In this document: one piece after another, positions 56,706-64,000 of the stretch
Layout of the letters: every line of letters begins with the position of its first letter
Numbering within the stretch: position 1 is the stretch's first letter
Assembly (NCBI GenBank): GCA_049969495.1
Contig: JBMFOT010000005.1
Coordinates: 1 to 64,000, forward strand
Direction of reading: 5' to 3'
DNA: 64,000 bases
Source: HRBIN16 sp049969495
GTDB lineage: Bacteria > Armatimonadota > HRBIN16
The notes under the pieces: generated by a model
What the model was told of the DNA's origin: nothing
The model's input: the letters and a program-made list of their open reading frames with translations, nothing else
The model's database searches: none
Translations under genes and position numbers: made by a program

Positions 56706-58100
56706 CTATCCCTCAGATGAAGATTGTTCTCGTCGTCGTTTCGCCCACTCCTCTTTCACCACCTGGCGGCATCGGGCGATTGCCAGCGAATCCGGCGGCA
56801 CATTTTCGTTAATCGGTGAGGCGGCAGCAACGTACGCGCCGTCGCCTATCTCCACCGGCGCAATCAGCGTGGCGTGCGAGCCGATGAAACAGCCCTTGCC
56901 GATGATGGTGCGGTGCTTGCGCTTGCCGTCGTAGTTGCAAGTGATAGTGCCTGCACCAATGTTGGTGTTTGCGCCCACATGCGCATCGCCCACGTAGGTG
57001 AGGTGCGCCATGCTGACGTTCTCCTCAATCACCGCGTTCTTTACTTCCACGAAATCACCAATCTTCGTGCCGTTGCCCACTACGGTACCCGGACGCAGGT
57101 TAGCAAACGGACCTACGCGTACGTCGTCGCCCAAACGGCTCTCCACCACCTGCGAAGCCAGCACTGTGGTGCGGTTGCCAATCTGGCTGTTCTCGATACG
57201 CGCCATCGGTCCGATGACGCACTCCTCGCCGATGGATGTATTGCCCAGGATGTAGGTGTTGGGGTGCACGGTGGTATCTTGACCGATTTGCACGCCGGCA
57301 TCAATATAGGTGTTCGCCGGGTCTATGATGGTGACGCCCGACAACATCAGTTTTTCCAAAATACGCCGGCGCAGGCGCGATGCCACATCTGCCAGCTCCA
57401 CACGGGTGTTGACTCCCAGCGTTACCTGCCAATCATCGGCGACCACCGCTTCCACCCGTTTGCCCTGCCGTGTGAACAGTGCAATCACATCGGTCAGGTA
57501 ATACTCACCCTGCGCGTTGTCCGGGCGAATCTGCTGCAGCGCATCAAACAGGGTGCGAGCGTCGAAGCAGTAGATGGAGGTGTTGATTTCGCGCACAGCC
57601 AGTTGCTCTGGGGTGGCATCTTTCGCTTCCACCACGCCCATCACCCTGCCGCTGGAGTCGCGCAATACTCGTCCGTACATGCCTGCGTCATGAGGCAGTA
57701 CCGCGCTGAGCAGGGTTGCCACTGCACCGCTCTGGTGGTGATGCTCCGTCAGCTTGCGCAAGGTATCGGCGTCTATCAGGGGGGTGTCTCCGGGCAGCAC
57801 CAGCAGGTCGCCATCGTAGCCCTCCAGCAACTGCCTTGTGCTCATCACGGCATGCCCCGTGCCAAGCTGCTCCTCTTGCAGGGCGAACTCGCACTGACCA
57901 AGAAACGCTTGCTGCACGCGCTGCGCCTCATGACCGATAACGACAATGATACGGGATACCTCTGCCGATTTGCAGGCGTCCAGAAGATATGAGAGCAACG
58001 GCTTTCCGCACAACGGATGGAGCGGTTTGGGCAAACGGGATTTCATTCGGGTGCTTTTACCCGCCGCCATAATGACAGCGGTCAAGGAAGGTTTGCTCAC
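56706..58100 (-). CDS. glmU: Bifunctional GlmU (GlcNAc-1-P uridyltransferase / GlcN-1-P acetyltransferase)
   Basis: A 464-residue enzyme making UDP-N-acetylglucosamine for peptidoglycan. I choose GTG 58100, which follows GGAGG at 7 bases; the open frame continues to 58115. The N-terminal pyrophosphorylase has LTAVIMAAGKSTRMKSRLPK (G-x-G-T-R-M) and LLVLPGDTPLIDADTL; the C-terminal left-handed beta-helix (about 255-450) shows hexapeptide repeats (IDPANTYIDAGVQIGQDTTV, VRVGPFANLRPGTVVGNGTK) and the acetyltransferase His/Arg region. All motifs are complete. It starts the glmU-prs-pth run. Confidence 0.96.
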   Translation of the reverse strand: MSKPSLTAVIMAAGKSTRMKSRLPKPLHPLCGKPLLSYLLDACKSAEVSRIIVVIGHEAQRVQQAFLGQCEFALQEEQLGTGHAVMSTRQLLEGYDGDLLVLPGDTPLIDADTLRKLTEHHHQSGAVATLLSAVLPHDAGMYGRVLRDSSGRVMGVVEAKDATPEQLAVREINTSIYCFDARTLFDALQQIRPDNAQGEYYLTDVIALFTRQGKRVEAVVADDWQVTLGVNTRVELADVASRLRRRILEKLMLSGVTIIDPANTYIDAGVQIGQDTTVHPNTYILGNTSIGEECVIGPMARIENSQIGNRTTVLASQVVESRLGDDVRVGPFANLRPGTVVGNGTKIGDFVEVKNAVIEENVSMAHLTYVGDAHVGANTNIGAGTITCNYDGKRKHRTIIGKGCFIGSHATLIAPVEIGDGAYVAAASPINENVPPDSLAIARCRQVVKEEWAKRRREQSSSEG

Positions 58101-58252
58101 GCTTATCCTCCACAAAGACGCGACGCTTTCTGGGCGCGCTATGACGCTATTCGCGATAACATGTTATCACTAACGCCCCCCTTTGGTCAAGGGGCGGACG
58201 AGAACGAGTCCGCACTGCCTCTTATGGTAAAATAAGATTGAGGATGAATGCC

Positions 58253-59071
58253 ATGAAACGGGCTGCCGTGATGATATGGATAACGAATATCGTCTTAGCC
58301 ATTGCTGTTGCCGGTTTGTGGTGGAAGCATTTACGGCAACAAGACGCCGACTCTTGGGGCGAGGGTGTTCCTTACAGTGTCCAGCAAATCTACGAGCAAC
58401 TGCGTACTGCTAAGGTATATCATGGCAATCCCACACGCAAATGGATTGCGCTCACTTTCGACGACGGTCCACATCCATACCACACCCCCATCCTGCTCAA
58501 GACTCTGCGTCGGTTAAAAGTGCGTGCAACCTTCTTTGTGGTTGGCAAAAACGTGGACCGCTACCCCCGGCTGGTACGCCAGATGCTCAAAGCTGGGCAT
58601 GAGGTAGAGAACCACACCTACAACCATCTGCGCCTGAGCTCGCTGCCTTTAGGGCTCGTACAAGAAGAGATCGAGGCGGGGGCAGCAGCGATATGGCGCG
58701 CGACAGGACGTGTTCCACGCTTTGTGCGCCCGCCTGGTGGGATGATCAATCACTGGGTGCGACAGGTCGCCCAATTCGATGGCTACGTCACGGTCATGTG
58801 GACAGCAGACCCTGCCGACTACGAGCGTCCGGATGTGCAAACACTCAAGCAGCGGTTGTTTGCCAGTTTGCGACCGGGGAGTATTATCCTGCTGCATGAG
58901 AAAGTGCCGCAAACGGTAGAGGCACTGCCCGAGTTTGTGCAGGAAGCACGCAGGCAGGGTTACGAGTTTGTTACTATCGAGGAGATGTGGGAGGATATGC
59001 AACGGTCGGTACTGCGAATGGCGTCTTACAAGCGTGGCGGCTTGCCGTCGCCCTTCTTCGGTGGTTCCTGA
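58253..59071 (+). CDS. Polysaccharide deacetylase
   Basis: A 272-residue NodB-domain enzyme with an N-terminal membrane anchor (AAVMIWITNIVLAIAVAGLW). ATG 58253 is preferred (GAGG 9 bases ahead); ATG 58244 is close. The deacetylase motifs are in order: MT1 TFDDGPH (catalytic D and metal D), MT2 H-x3-H (HEVENHTYNHLRL), MT3 RPPGG (VRPPGGMIN), MT4 D-x-D-like in VMWTADPADYERPD and MT5 IILLHE. It removes acetyl groups from a cell-surface polymer such as peptidoglycan or exopolysaccharide. The GlmU gene is divergent with 152 bp between the starts. The 3' end overlaps the convergent small-protein gene by 46 bp. Confidence 0.92.
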   Translation: MKRAAVMIWITNIVLAIAVAGLWWKHLRQQDADSWGEGVPYSVQQIYEQLRTAKVYHGNPTRKWIALTFDDGPHPYHTPILLKTLRRLKVRATFFVVGKNVDRYPRLVRQMLKAGHEVENHTYNHLRLSSLPLGLVQEEIEAGAAAIWRATGRVPRFVRPPGGMINHWVRQVAQFDGYVTVMWTADPADYERPDVQTLKQRLFASLRPGSIILLHEKVPQTVEALPEFVQEARRQGYEFVTIEEMWEDMQRSVLRMASYKRGGLPSPFFGGS

Positions 59072-59244
59072 GCGTACAGCTCCGACAGCTCGGCGAACAG
59101 GTTGCGTTCCACCTCCGAGCGCTCCTTCTCGTCGTACTCCTCGATACGCTGCTCCAGCAGTCGCGCCAGACGCACTACCCGCCACACCAGCATCACGATG
59201 ACCAGTAACCCTAGTGCCCATATCAGGATGCGCAATACGTCCAC
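59026..59244 (-). CDS. Small membrane-anchored protein, unknown
   Basis: A 72-residue protein: N-terminal membrane helix (LRILIWALGLLVIVMLVWRV), then a charged amphipathic or coiled-coil stretch rich in Glu and Arg (LLEQRIEEYDEKERSEVERN) and a Lys/Pro-rich end. Not recognised as a family. It starts 6 bp after the ruvC stop, so it is likely cotranscribed with ruvC. The overlap with the deacetylase 3' end on the other strand makes its last 15 codons less certain as conserved sequence. Confidence 0.6.
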   Translation of the reverse strand: MDVLRILIWALGLLVIVMLVWRVVRLARLLEQRIEEYDEKERSEVERNLFAELSELYAQEPPKKGDGKPPRL

Positions 59245-59250
59245 CGAGCT

Positions 59251-59748
59251 TTACCTCCCGCGAGTTTCCAGACCTTTCGCCCATGCGCTGTGTGCGTGGC
59301 ACAACGCGACCGCCAGCGCGTCGGCGGCATCGTCGGGCTTGGGCGTTTCGGCGAGAGCCAGCAGTTTGGTAACCATGTACTGTATCTGTTTTTTCTCTGC
59401 GCCACCGTAACCCACCACTGCCGTTTTTACCTGTAGCGGTGTGTACTCCACCCACTCGATGCCGCGCTGCGCTACCGCCAGCAGGATAACGCCGATGGTG
59501 CGTCCCACGCTGAGCGCGGTGGTCTCGTTGCGGTTGAAGAACAGCCTCTCGGTGACCACCACATCGGGCTGGTATGCATCCAGCAGACGACAGACCTCCT
59601 CGTAGATGCGCTGTAGCCTGCGGGGCGCGGCAAGGTTGGCGGGCGTGGTGATACAGCCAAAAGCCAGCACCCTGAGCTTTTGCCCGTCTTGCTGCAACAC
59701 GCCGTAGCCTGTGATGGCTGTACCCGGGTCGAAGCCGAGAATAACCAT
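59251..59748 (-). CDS. ruvC: Crossover junction endodeoxyribonuclease RuvC
   Basis: A 165-residue Holliday-junction resolvase. The catalytic acidic residues stand at the expected places: D7 (LGFDPGT), E67 (VVVTERLFF), D139/D140 and D143 (PKPDDAADALAVA). The rest (NETTALSVGRTIGVILLAVA and VKTAVVGYGGAEKKQIQYMV) is typical. No ruvA or ruvB in view. It follows the non-catalytic M16 gene by 14 bp on the minus strand. Confidence 0.96.
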   Translation of the reverse strand: MVILGFDPGTAITGYGVLQQDGQKLRVLAFGCITTPANLAAPRRLQRIYEEVCRLLDAYQPDVVVTERLFFNRNETTALSVGRTIGVILLAVAQRGIEWVEYTPLQVKTAVVGYGGAEKKQIQYMVTKLLALAETPKPDDAADALAVALCHAHSAWAKGLETRGR

Positions 59749-59762
59749 TGAAACTGCTCCTT

Positions 59763-61142
59763 TTACCGCGCTTGCAACCTTTTCGCCTGCGCTGCCAGAC
59801 GCGCGAGCTTTTTGCCGTCGCCCACCACCAGCACCTGCAGTCGGTCGGGATGGATATACTTTCGCGCCGCCATGAGCACATCCTGCGCGGTGACCGCTTG
59901 CACCCGCGCGATATAGGTATCGTAGGTGTCGCGCGGCAAGCCGTATATCTCTAGTAGCATCTGCGCCGAGACAGCGTCGCTTACCGTCGGGAAGCGAAAC
60001 ACGAAGGAGTTGATCAGGCTTTCCTTCGCCTGTTGTAGCTCCTCCTCGTTGGGCGGCTCTTCGGTAAGCCGACGCGCCTGCTCTTTCATCAGGCGGATGA
60101 CCTCTTCCGCCGATTCGCTTTTAGTCTGGCATCCCATCACGAATAGCCCTCGCGGGTTGGCGGGCGCGAAGCTGCTCCACACTGCGTACGCAAGTCCGCG
60201 CTTATCACGTATCTCCTGCGTGAGGCGTGAGGTGAATGACCCGCCCAGAATGTAGTTCAGCACGTCCAGCGCGGCGCGTTCGGGAACACCGCGTGCCACT
60301 CCCAGATGTCCTACGCGCACGTGAGCCTGCTCTGCCTGCTTCGCGATAAAGCCGGTGGAGACGTCCTGTTCTCTGGGCATCGGTATTGTGGGCAGGACAG
60401 GGAGGGAACCTCGCCAGCTGCCGAACAGCCTGCGTATCTCCTCCAGCATGATGCGCCGGTCGAAGTCGCCCACAACTGCAATCCAGAGGTTGCGCGGCGT
60501 CACCAGCTGGCGATGCCACTCCTGCAGGTCGCGACGGGTGATTTTCTGCACCGTCTGCACGACAGGCAGTCTCCCCAGTGGATGGTTTGTGCCGTAGACC
60601 AGCCTGGCGAACTCCCTGCTGGCGATGCCCGCGATATCGTCGTTGCGTCGGCGGATTTCCTCTATCGCACGCGCCTTCGCCAGATTCACCTGCTCCTCGC
60701 GAAACGCAGGGGTTCGTACCAGCTCCGCCAGCAGGCTCAGCCCCTTGCGCCAGTCCCGCGCCAGCGTGGACAGGGTGATGCCGATGGTGTCTCCCTCATC
60801 GGCGATGTCCAGAATCGCCGCCATGTCTTCTATCGCGGTGTTCAATGCTTCCGGCGAGCGGGTAAGGGTTCCGCCGTTGCGCCACGCACGCACGAAAACG
60901 GTACCCAGCCCCGCTTTCTCCGCCGGCTCGTACAACCGCCCGCCGCGCAAGCGCATCTCCACATCCACCAGAGGCAGGTCGTGGTCTTCCAGCAGGTAAA
61001 TCACCACCCCGTTAGGCAGTACCACACGCTCCGGTTTGGGCAGGGTGTACTGCAGGGGTGGGTACTCGATGCCCGTTGGCGGCACCGCGGCAGCGTACAC
61101 TGCCAGGCACAGCATAAACGTTATCCCCAGCAATCTCCTCAT
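59763..61142 (-). CDS. M16 peptidase-like subunit without zinc site
   Basis: A 459-residue exported M16-fold protein (signal peptide about 1-20). In place of the HxxEH zinc motif it has KAGLGTVFVRAWRNGG, so the zinc site is absent, while the C-terminal domain keeps the R/Y-containing stretch (RLTQEIRDKRGLAYAVWSSF) that makes substrate contacts. This is the usual partner subunit of a two-gene M16 protease (as in mitochondrial processing peptidase). It overlaps the catalytic subunit gene upstream by 4 bases. Confidence 0.9.
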   Translation of the reverse strand: MRRLLGITFMLCLAVYAAAVPPTGIEYPPLQYTLPKPERVVLPNGVVIYLLEDHDLPLVDVEMRLRGGRLYEPAEKAGLGTVFVRAWRNGGTLTRSPEALNTAIEDMAAILDIADEGDTIGITLSTLARDWRKGLSLLAELVRTPAFREEQVNLAKARAIEEIRRRNDDIAGIASREFARLVYGTNHPLGRLPVVQTVQKITRRDLQEWHRQLVTPRNLWIAVVGDFDRRIMLEEIRRLFGSWRGSLPVLPTIPMPREQDVSTGFIAKQAEQAHVRVGHLGVARGVPERAALDVLNYILGGSFTSRLTQEIRDKRGLAYAVWSSFAPANPRGLFVMGCQTKSESAEEVIRLMKEQARRLTEEPPNEEELQQAKESLINSFVFRFPTVSDAVSAQMLLEIYGLPRDTYDTYIARVQAVTAQDVLMAARKYIHPDRLQVLVVGDGKKLARLAAQAKRLQAR

Positions 61143-62641
61143 CGGCTTACCTCCGGCGCCGGCTCCAATACCGCAATGGTGCAGTTGTCCTTACGCAGGT
61201 ACTTCTGCGCCACACGCTTGACATCCTGAGCAGTGACCTTGCGCACACGCTCTACAAAGCGAAACAGCTCGCGCCAGTCGCCCAGCACCGCATCCGCCCA
61301 CAGCAGCTGCGTTGCCATGCCCTCGTTGGAGCGCAACTCGCGGATGAAATCCGCCTCTGCCCATGTGCGCATCCGTTTCAGTTCGGCTTCGCTGACAGGC
61401 TGGGTGCACAGGCGTGTTATCTCACGCCAGATTGCCTGTTCCAGTTCCTGTACGGTATGCGGGTGGCGTGGTACAGCGTCTATGACGAACAGGTTCGGGT
61501 AGCGGTCGCCCGGAACGGAGTAGGCGGAAACGCTGAGCGCGATCTTCTGCCGTTCCACCAGCTCTCGGTACAGGCGCGAGGTGCGCCCGCGCGTCAGGAT
61601 GCCCTGAATTACTGCAAACACCACATCGTCGTCGTGGGGCGCGTTGGGCTTGTGGAAGCCCATCAGCATCTGCGCGTTGGCAGGCATCTTCACCACCACC
61701 CGCCGAATGCCTCGCTGGGGAGGCTCTTCGGGGATGCGCTTCTCCGGCAGGGGGTGTGCGGGGATATTTCCGAAGTACTTCTCTACCAGCGCGATAACCC
61801 GCTCCGGCTCGACATCGCCCACCACTGCCAGCCAGGTGTTGTTCGGGGCGTAGTAGGCTCGGAAGAAGCGGTCGATATCCGCCGTGCGCAGGCGCGAAAC
61901 GTCCGATTCCCAGCCGATAACGGGGTTGCGGTAAGGATGTACCAGAAACGCCGTCGCCAGAAATGCCTCCCACAATGCGCCGTCGGGATTATCGTTCACG
62001 CTCTGGCGACGCTCTTCCAGTACCACGTCACGCTCCTGATAGAACTGACGCCAGACGGGATGGCTCATCTGGTCCGCCTGCATCAGCGCCGCCAGCTCGA
62101 GGCGGTTTGCGGGCACGCTGACGGTGTACACGGTGACGTCGTTGGATGTCCATGCGTTGGTGCCGGGGCTTCCCGCTCGCTCGAAGATTCGGTCGTACTC
62201 CTGCGGTATCAGCCACCGGCTCACCTGTTGCAGCAGTTCCTGTTCGCGCTGCTTTATCTCGGCAATACGCTGTTTATCCGCCTTATCGCCTCTGGCAATC
62301 TCCGTCTCCAGTTCATCGTGCAGTCGCTCTATCTCCTCCCAAATCGGCTTTTCCTTCTCGTAGTCGCGTGTGCCGATAGTGGTGGTTCCTTTGAACAGCA
62401 TGTGTTCCAGCATGTGGGTAACGCCGGTGCGCCCGCTTTCCTCATCCACGCCACCCACGCGGTGCAGAATATAGAAGGCGCAGGTCGGCGATTGTCTGCG
62501 AGGCAGAATCAGCACGCGCAGACCGTTGGACAGCCGATGTTCCACCACGCGCTCGGCAAATGTGCCCTGGGCGAGGGCGACGGTGGGGAATAACAAAAGA
62601 AGCAACGCTGTTGCCTGTGTAAAAAGGACATACCATTTCAT
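61139..62641 (-). CDS. M16 zinc peptidase, catalytic subunit
   Basis: A 500-residue secreted peptidase from ATG 62641 (signal peptide KWYVLFTQATALLLLLFPTV). Zinc site H-M-L-E-H (VTHMLEHMLFKGTTTIG) with the downstream Glu in VVLEERRQSVNDNPDGALWE, and the C-terminal R/Y motif in RGRTSRLYRELVERQKIALS. Together with the next gene it should form a heterodimeric oligopeptidase of the M16B type. It starts inside the recO stop (ATGA), so it is coupled to recO. Confidence 0.93.
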   Translation of the reverse strand: MKWYVLFTQATALLLLLFPTVALAQGTFAERVVEHRLSNGLRVLILPRRQSPTCAFYILHRVGGVDEESGRTGVTHMLEHMLFKGTTTIGTRDYEKEKPIWEEIERLHDELETEIARGDKADKQRIAEIKQREQELLQQVSRWLIPQEYDRIFERAGSPGTNAWTSNDVTVYTVSVPANRLELAALMQADQMSHPVWRQFYQERDVVLEERRQSVNDNPDGALWEAFLATAFLVHPYRNPVIGWESDVSRLRTADIDRFFRAYYAPNNTWLAVVGDVEPERVIALVEKYFGNIPAHPLPEKRIPEEPPQRGIRRVVVKMPANAQMLMGFHKPNAPHDDDVVFAVIQGILTRGRTSRLYRELVERQKIALSVSAYSVPGDRYPNLFVIDAVPRHPHTVQELEQAIWREITRLCTQPVSEAELKRMRTWAEADFIRELRSNEGMATQLLWADAVLGDWRELFRFVERVRKVTAQDVKRVAQKYLRKDNCTIAVLEPAPEVSR

Positions 62642-63384
62642 CCCATCAACTCCTGTCGCAGTTGCCACAGAACCTGTGTGCTCTTCATCTCTCTATCCAG
62701 ATGATACCTCAGGTGCAGATGAACGGCGTGTTCCAGCTCGCCCGCTGAGGGCTCGTCCGGAAAACCCACCTGACCGCCTGCGTTCAGCACCCGCCAGGTG
62801 AGCCACGCCAGACGCGATAGTTTCACCGTGCCGGTTGCTGTTCGTGCACAGGAGGCACACAACACTCCGCCGGCATCGGGGCAGAAGGCAATCTGTTCGC
62901 CGTCTACCGGCTTGCCGCAGCGGGTGCAGGCATCCAGCACAGGGGTATATCCCTGCTGTAGCATGAGCGCGTTCTCAAAGAGGCACAGAGTCCACATTGG
63001 GCGATCGCTGGTCTCCAGTTCGTCCAGAACGTTCGATAACAGGTCAAAAAGGCCTTCGTCGGGCACACCTTCTTCCAGCAGGCGGTCTACCAGTTCGCAG
63101 GTGTAGATAGCCGCTGCGGCGTTGACCAGCAGGCGGTGCAGGCGCGCCCGCGCCCGTTCTACTGATGCCTGGGTGACAATCCAGAAGGTTTTGCCTTGTG
63201 CAAGATGGAAACGCGCTTGCACGCAGGTCTCGGTGGCTCCTGCCAGTTTACTGGTGGGCTTGCGCGCACCCTTCGCGACGGCGGAGATCTTGCCCATCTC
63301 GCGCGTGAAGAGGGTCAGCACCTTGTCCGCTTCGCCCAACGGACGCCTGCGCAAGACGATTGCCTGCACGTTGACAGGAGGCAA
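62638..63384 (-). CDS. recO: DNA repair protein RecO
   Basis: A 248-residue protein of RecFOR recombination repair, which loads RecA on SSB-covered DNA. The N-terminal OB fold begins VQAIVLRRRPLGEADKVLTL and ends with KPTSKLAGATETC; the C-terminal part has a four-cysteine zinc site, CTRCGKPVDGEQIAFCPDAG then GVLCASCA. The start is TTG 63384, with GGAGGGA 7 bases before, directly after the deoC stop. Zinc-site RecO is typical of Gram-positive and related bacteria. Confidence 0.93.
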   Translation of the reverse strand: MPPVNVQAIVLRRRPLGEADKVLTLFTREMGKISAVAKGARKPTSKLAGATETCVQARFHLAQGKTFWIVTQASVERARARLHRLLVNAAAAIYTCELVDRLLEEGVPDEGLFDLLSNVLDELETSDRPMWTLCLFENALMLQQGYTPVLDACTRCGKPVDGEQIAFCPDAGGVLCASCARTATGTVKLSRLAWLTWRVLNAGGQVGFPDEPSAGELEHAVHLHLRYHLDREMKSTQVLWQLRQELMG

Positions 63385-64000
63385 CTACGTTCCCTCCTCC
63401 AGCTGCTGTAGCAGTGTCACGCCGCTGCTGGTGCCGATGCGGTCTGCCCCCGCCTGCAACAGTTCCAGCGCGAGGCTAAGGGTGCGGATACCACCTGCCG
63501 CTTTGACTTTCAGGTGAGATGGCGCGGCGGAGCGCAATAACCTCACGTCCTCGATGGTGGCTCCGCCCTCGCCAAAGCCGGTGGAGGTCTTCACGAAGTC
63601 CGCGCCGCTCTCTGCTACCACGAGCGTTGCCCGGATTTTCTCCTCTTGTGTCAGGTAACAACACTCGATAATCACCTTGAGTATAGCGGGGGGTGTTGCC
63701 GAGCGGCACAGGGAAACTATCTGCTCTATTTCGTGGCGTACCGCGCGCCAGTCTCCAGACTTCAAAGCGGGGAGGGCGATTACCATGTCCAGTTCGGTCG
63801 CCCCTGCCGCCAGAGCCTGCTCTGCCTCGTACAGCTTGACCGCCGGCATATTTGCGCCCAGCGGGAACCCTACCACCGTGCCCACCGCCACATCGCTTCC
63901 TTCTAAATGGCGCACCGCTATTTTGACCCAACACGGCTGAATGCACACGCTGGCGAAGTGGTACTGTAGCGCCTCCTCGCATAACCGTTCGATCTCGGCA
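63385..64000 (-). CDS. deoC: Deoxyribose-phosphate aldolase, 5' end outside window
   Basis: The frame enters from the right edge, so the N-terminus is missing; about 204 residues are visible, the first ones reading AEIERLCEEALQYHFASVCI. The TIM barrel shows VAVGTVVGFPLGANMPAVKL, MVIALPALKSGDWRAVRHEI, ILKVIIECCYLTQEEKIRAT and the Schiff-base lysine in DFVKTSTGFGEGGAT. It cleaves 2-deoxyribose-5-phosphate to glyceraldehyde-3-phosphate and acetaldehyde. It overlaps recO by its stop codon. Confidence 0.95.
   Translation of the reverse strand, partial: AEIERLCEEALQYHFASVCIQPCWVKIAVRHLEGSDVAVGTVVGFPLGANMPAVKLYEAEQALAAGATELDMVIALPALKSGDWRAVRHEIEQIVSLCRSATPPAILKVIIECCYLTQEEKIRATLVVAESGADFVKTSTGFGEGGATIEDVRLLRSAAPSHLKVKAAGGIRTLSLALELLQAGADRIGTSSGVTLLQQLEEGT

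Noticed and set aside
56874..57992. Long open frame antisense to glmU (372 codons)
   Set aside because: Shadow of the glmU beta-helix repeats; no protein-like signature.
61457..62593. Long open frame antisense to the M16 peptidase (378 codons)
   Set aside because: Shadow of a high-GC gene; no RBS, no domain pattern.

Overview
The window looks like one contig of a GC-rich, probably heterotrophic bacterium with exosortase/PEP-CTERM surface-protein sorting, DUF1559-type pseudopilins, a combined GntR/LacI regulator and many predicted secreted beta-rich proteins. That combination is typical of Armatimonadota and of the Planctomycetota/Lentisphaerota neighbourhood. Armatimonadota is my best guess, made from gene content and intergenic repeat style and not from any marker-gene search. 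Coding density is high, start codons are often GTG or TTG with clear GGAGG ribosome binding sites, and many neighbouring genes overlap by 4 bases.

Layout. 1-9354 (minus): an exopolysaccharide/exosortase operon (glycosyltransferases, flippase, polymerase, phosphoglycosyl transferase, chain-length/tyrosine kinase, EpsI, exosortase) with a good sigma-54 type promoter in front. 9.7-19.4 kb: TPR protein, VanZ-like protein, M61 peptidase, an LVIVD-repeat gene remnant, nadA, secreted proteins, a MNT/HEPN pair and uvrB. 19.4-26.5 kb: three DUF1559 pseudopilins, a GntR/LacI regulator, a beta-propeller phosphoesterase and an initiator tRNA. 26.6-35 kb: an oxidative-stress and iron block with katG behind a PerR/Fur-like box, a pterin dehydratase, MscS, a Crp-family regulator, two ferredoxins with Crp-type sites upstream, and a membrane-anchored DtxR-FeoA fusion followed by feoB behind a Fur-like box. 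35-47 kb: two CHRD/PEP-CTERM proteins (likely exosortase substrates), large secreted proteins, a DUF2207 membrane protein, a decayed transposase, a TldD/PmbA protein, a parvulin and a Gfo/Idh oxidoreductase. 47-54.2 kb: acylphosphatase, HDOD protein, an orphan CARF-RelE gene, a family B DNA polymerase and a thioredoxin followed by a tiny membrane-protein gene with an in-frame TGA. 54.3-64 kb: nanE, pth, prs, glmU, a polysaccharide deacetylase, ruvC, an M16 peptidase pair, recO and deoC (cut by the window end).

The most interesting points are: (i) the 59-codon gene at 53593-53772, where an in-frame TGA sits exactly where related small proteins have a conserved Cys, immediately after a thioredoxin gene, making a new selenoprotein a serious hypothesis; (ii) the orphan CARF-RelE (Cami1-like) effector at 50247-51281 with no CRISPR array or cas genes in view; (iii) three near-identical TGTGA-N6-TCACA palindromes around the Crp-family gene and two ferredoxins, one exactly at -41.5 of a predicted promoter; and (iv) the sigma-54 promoter in front of the exosortase operon.
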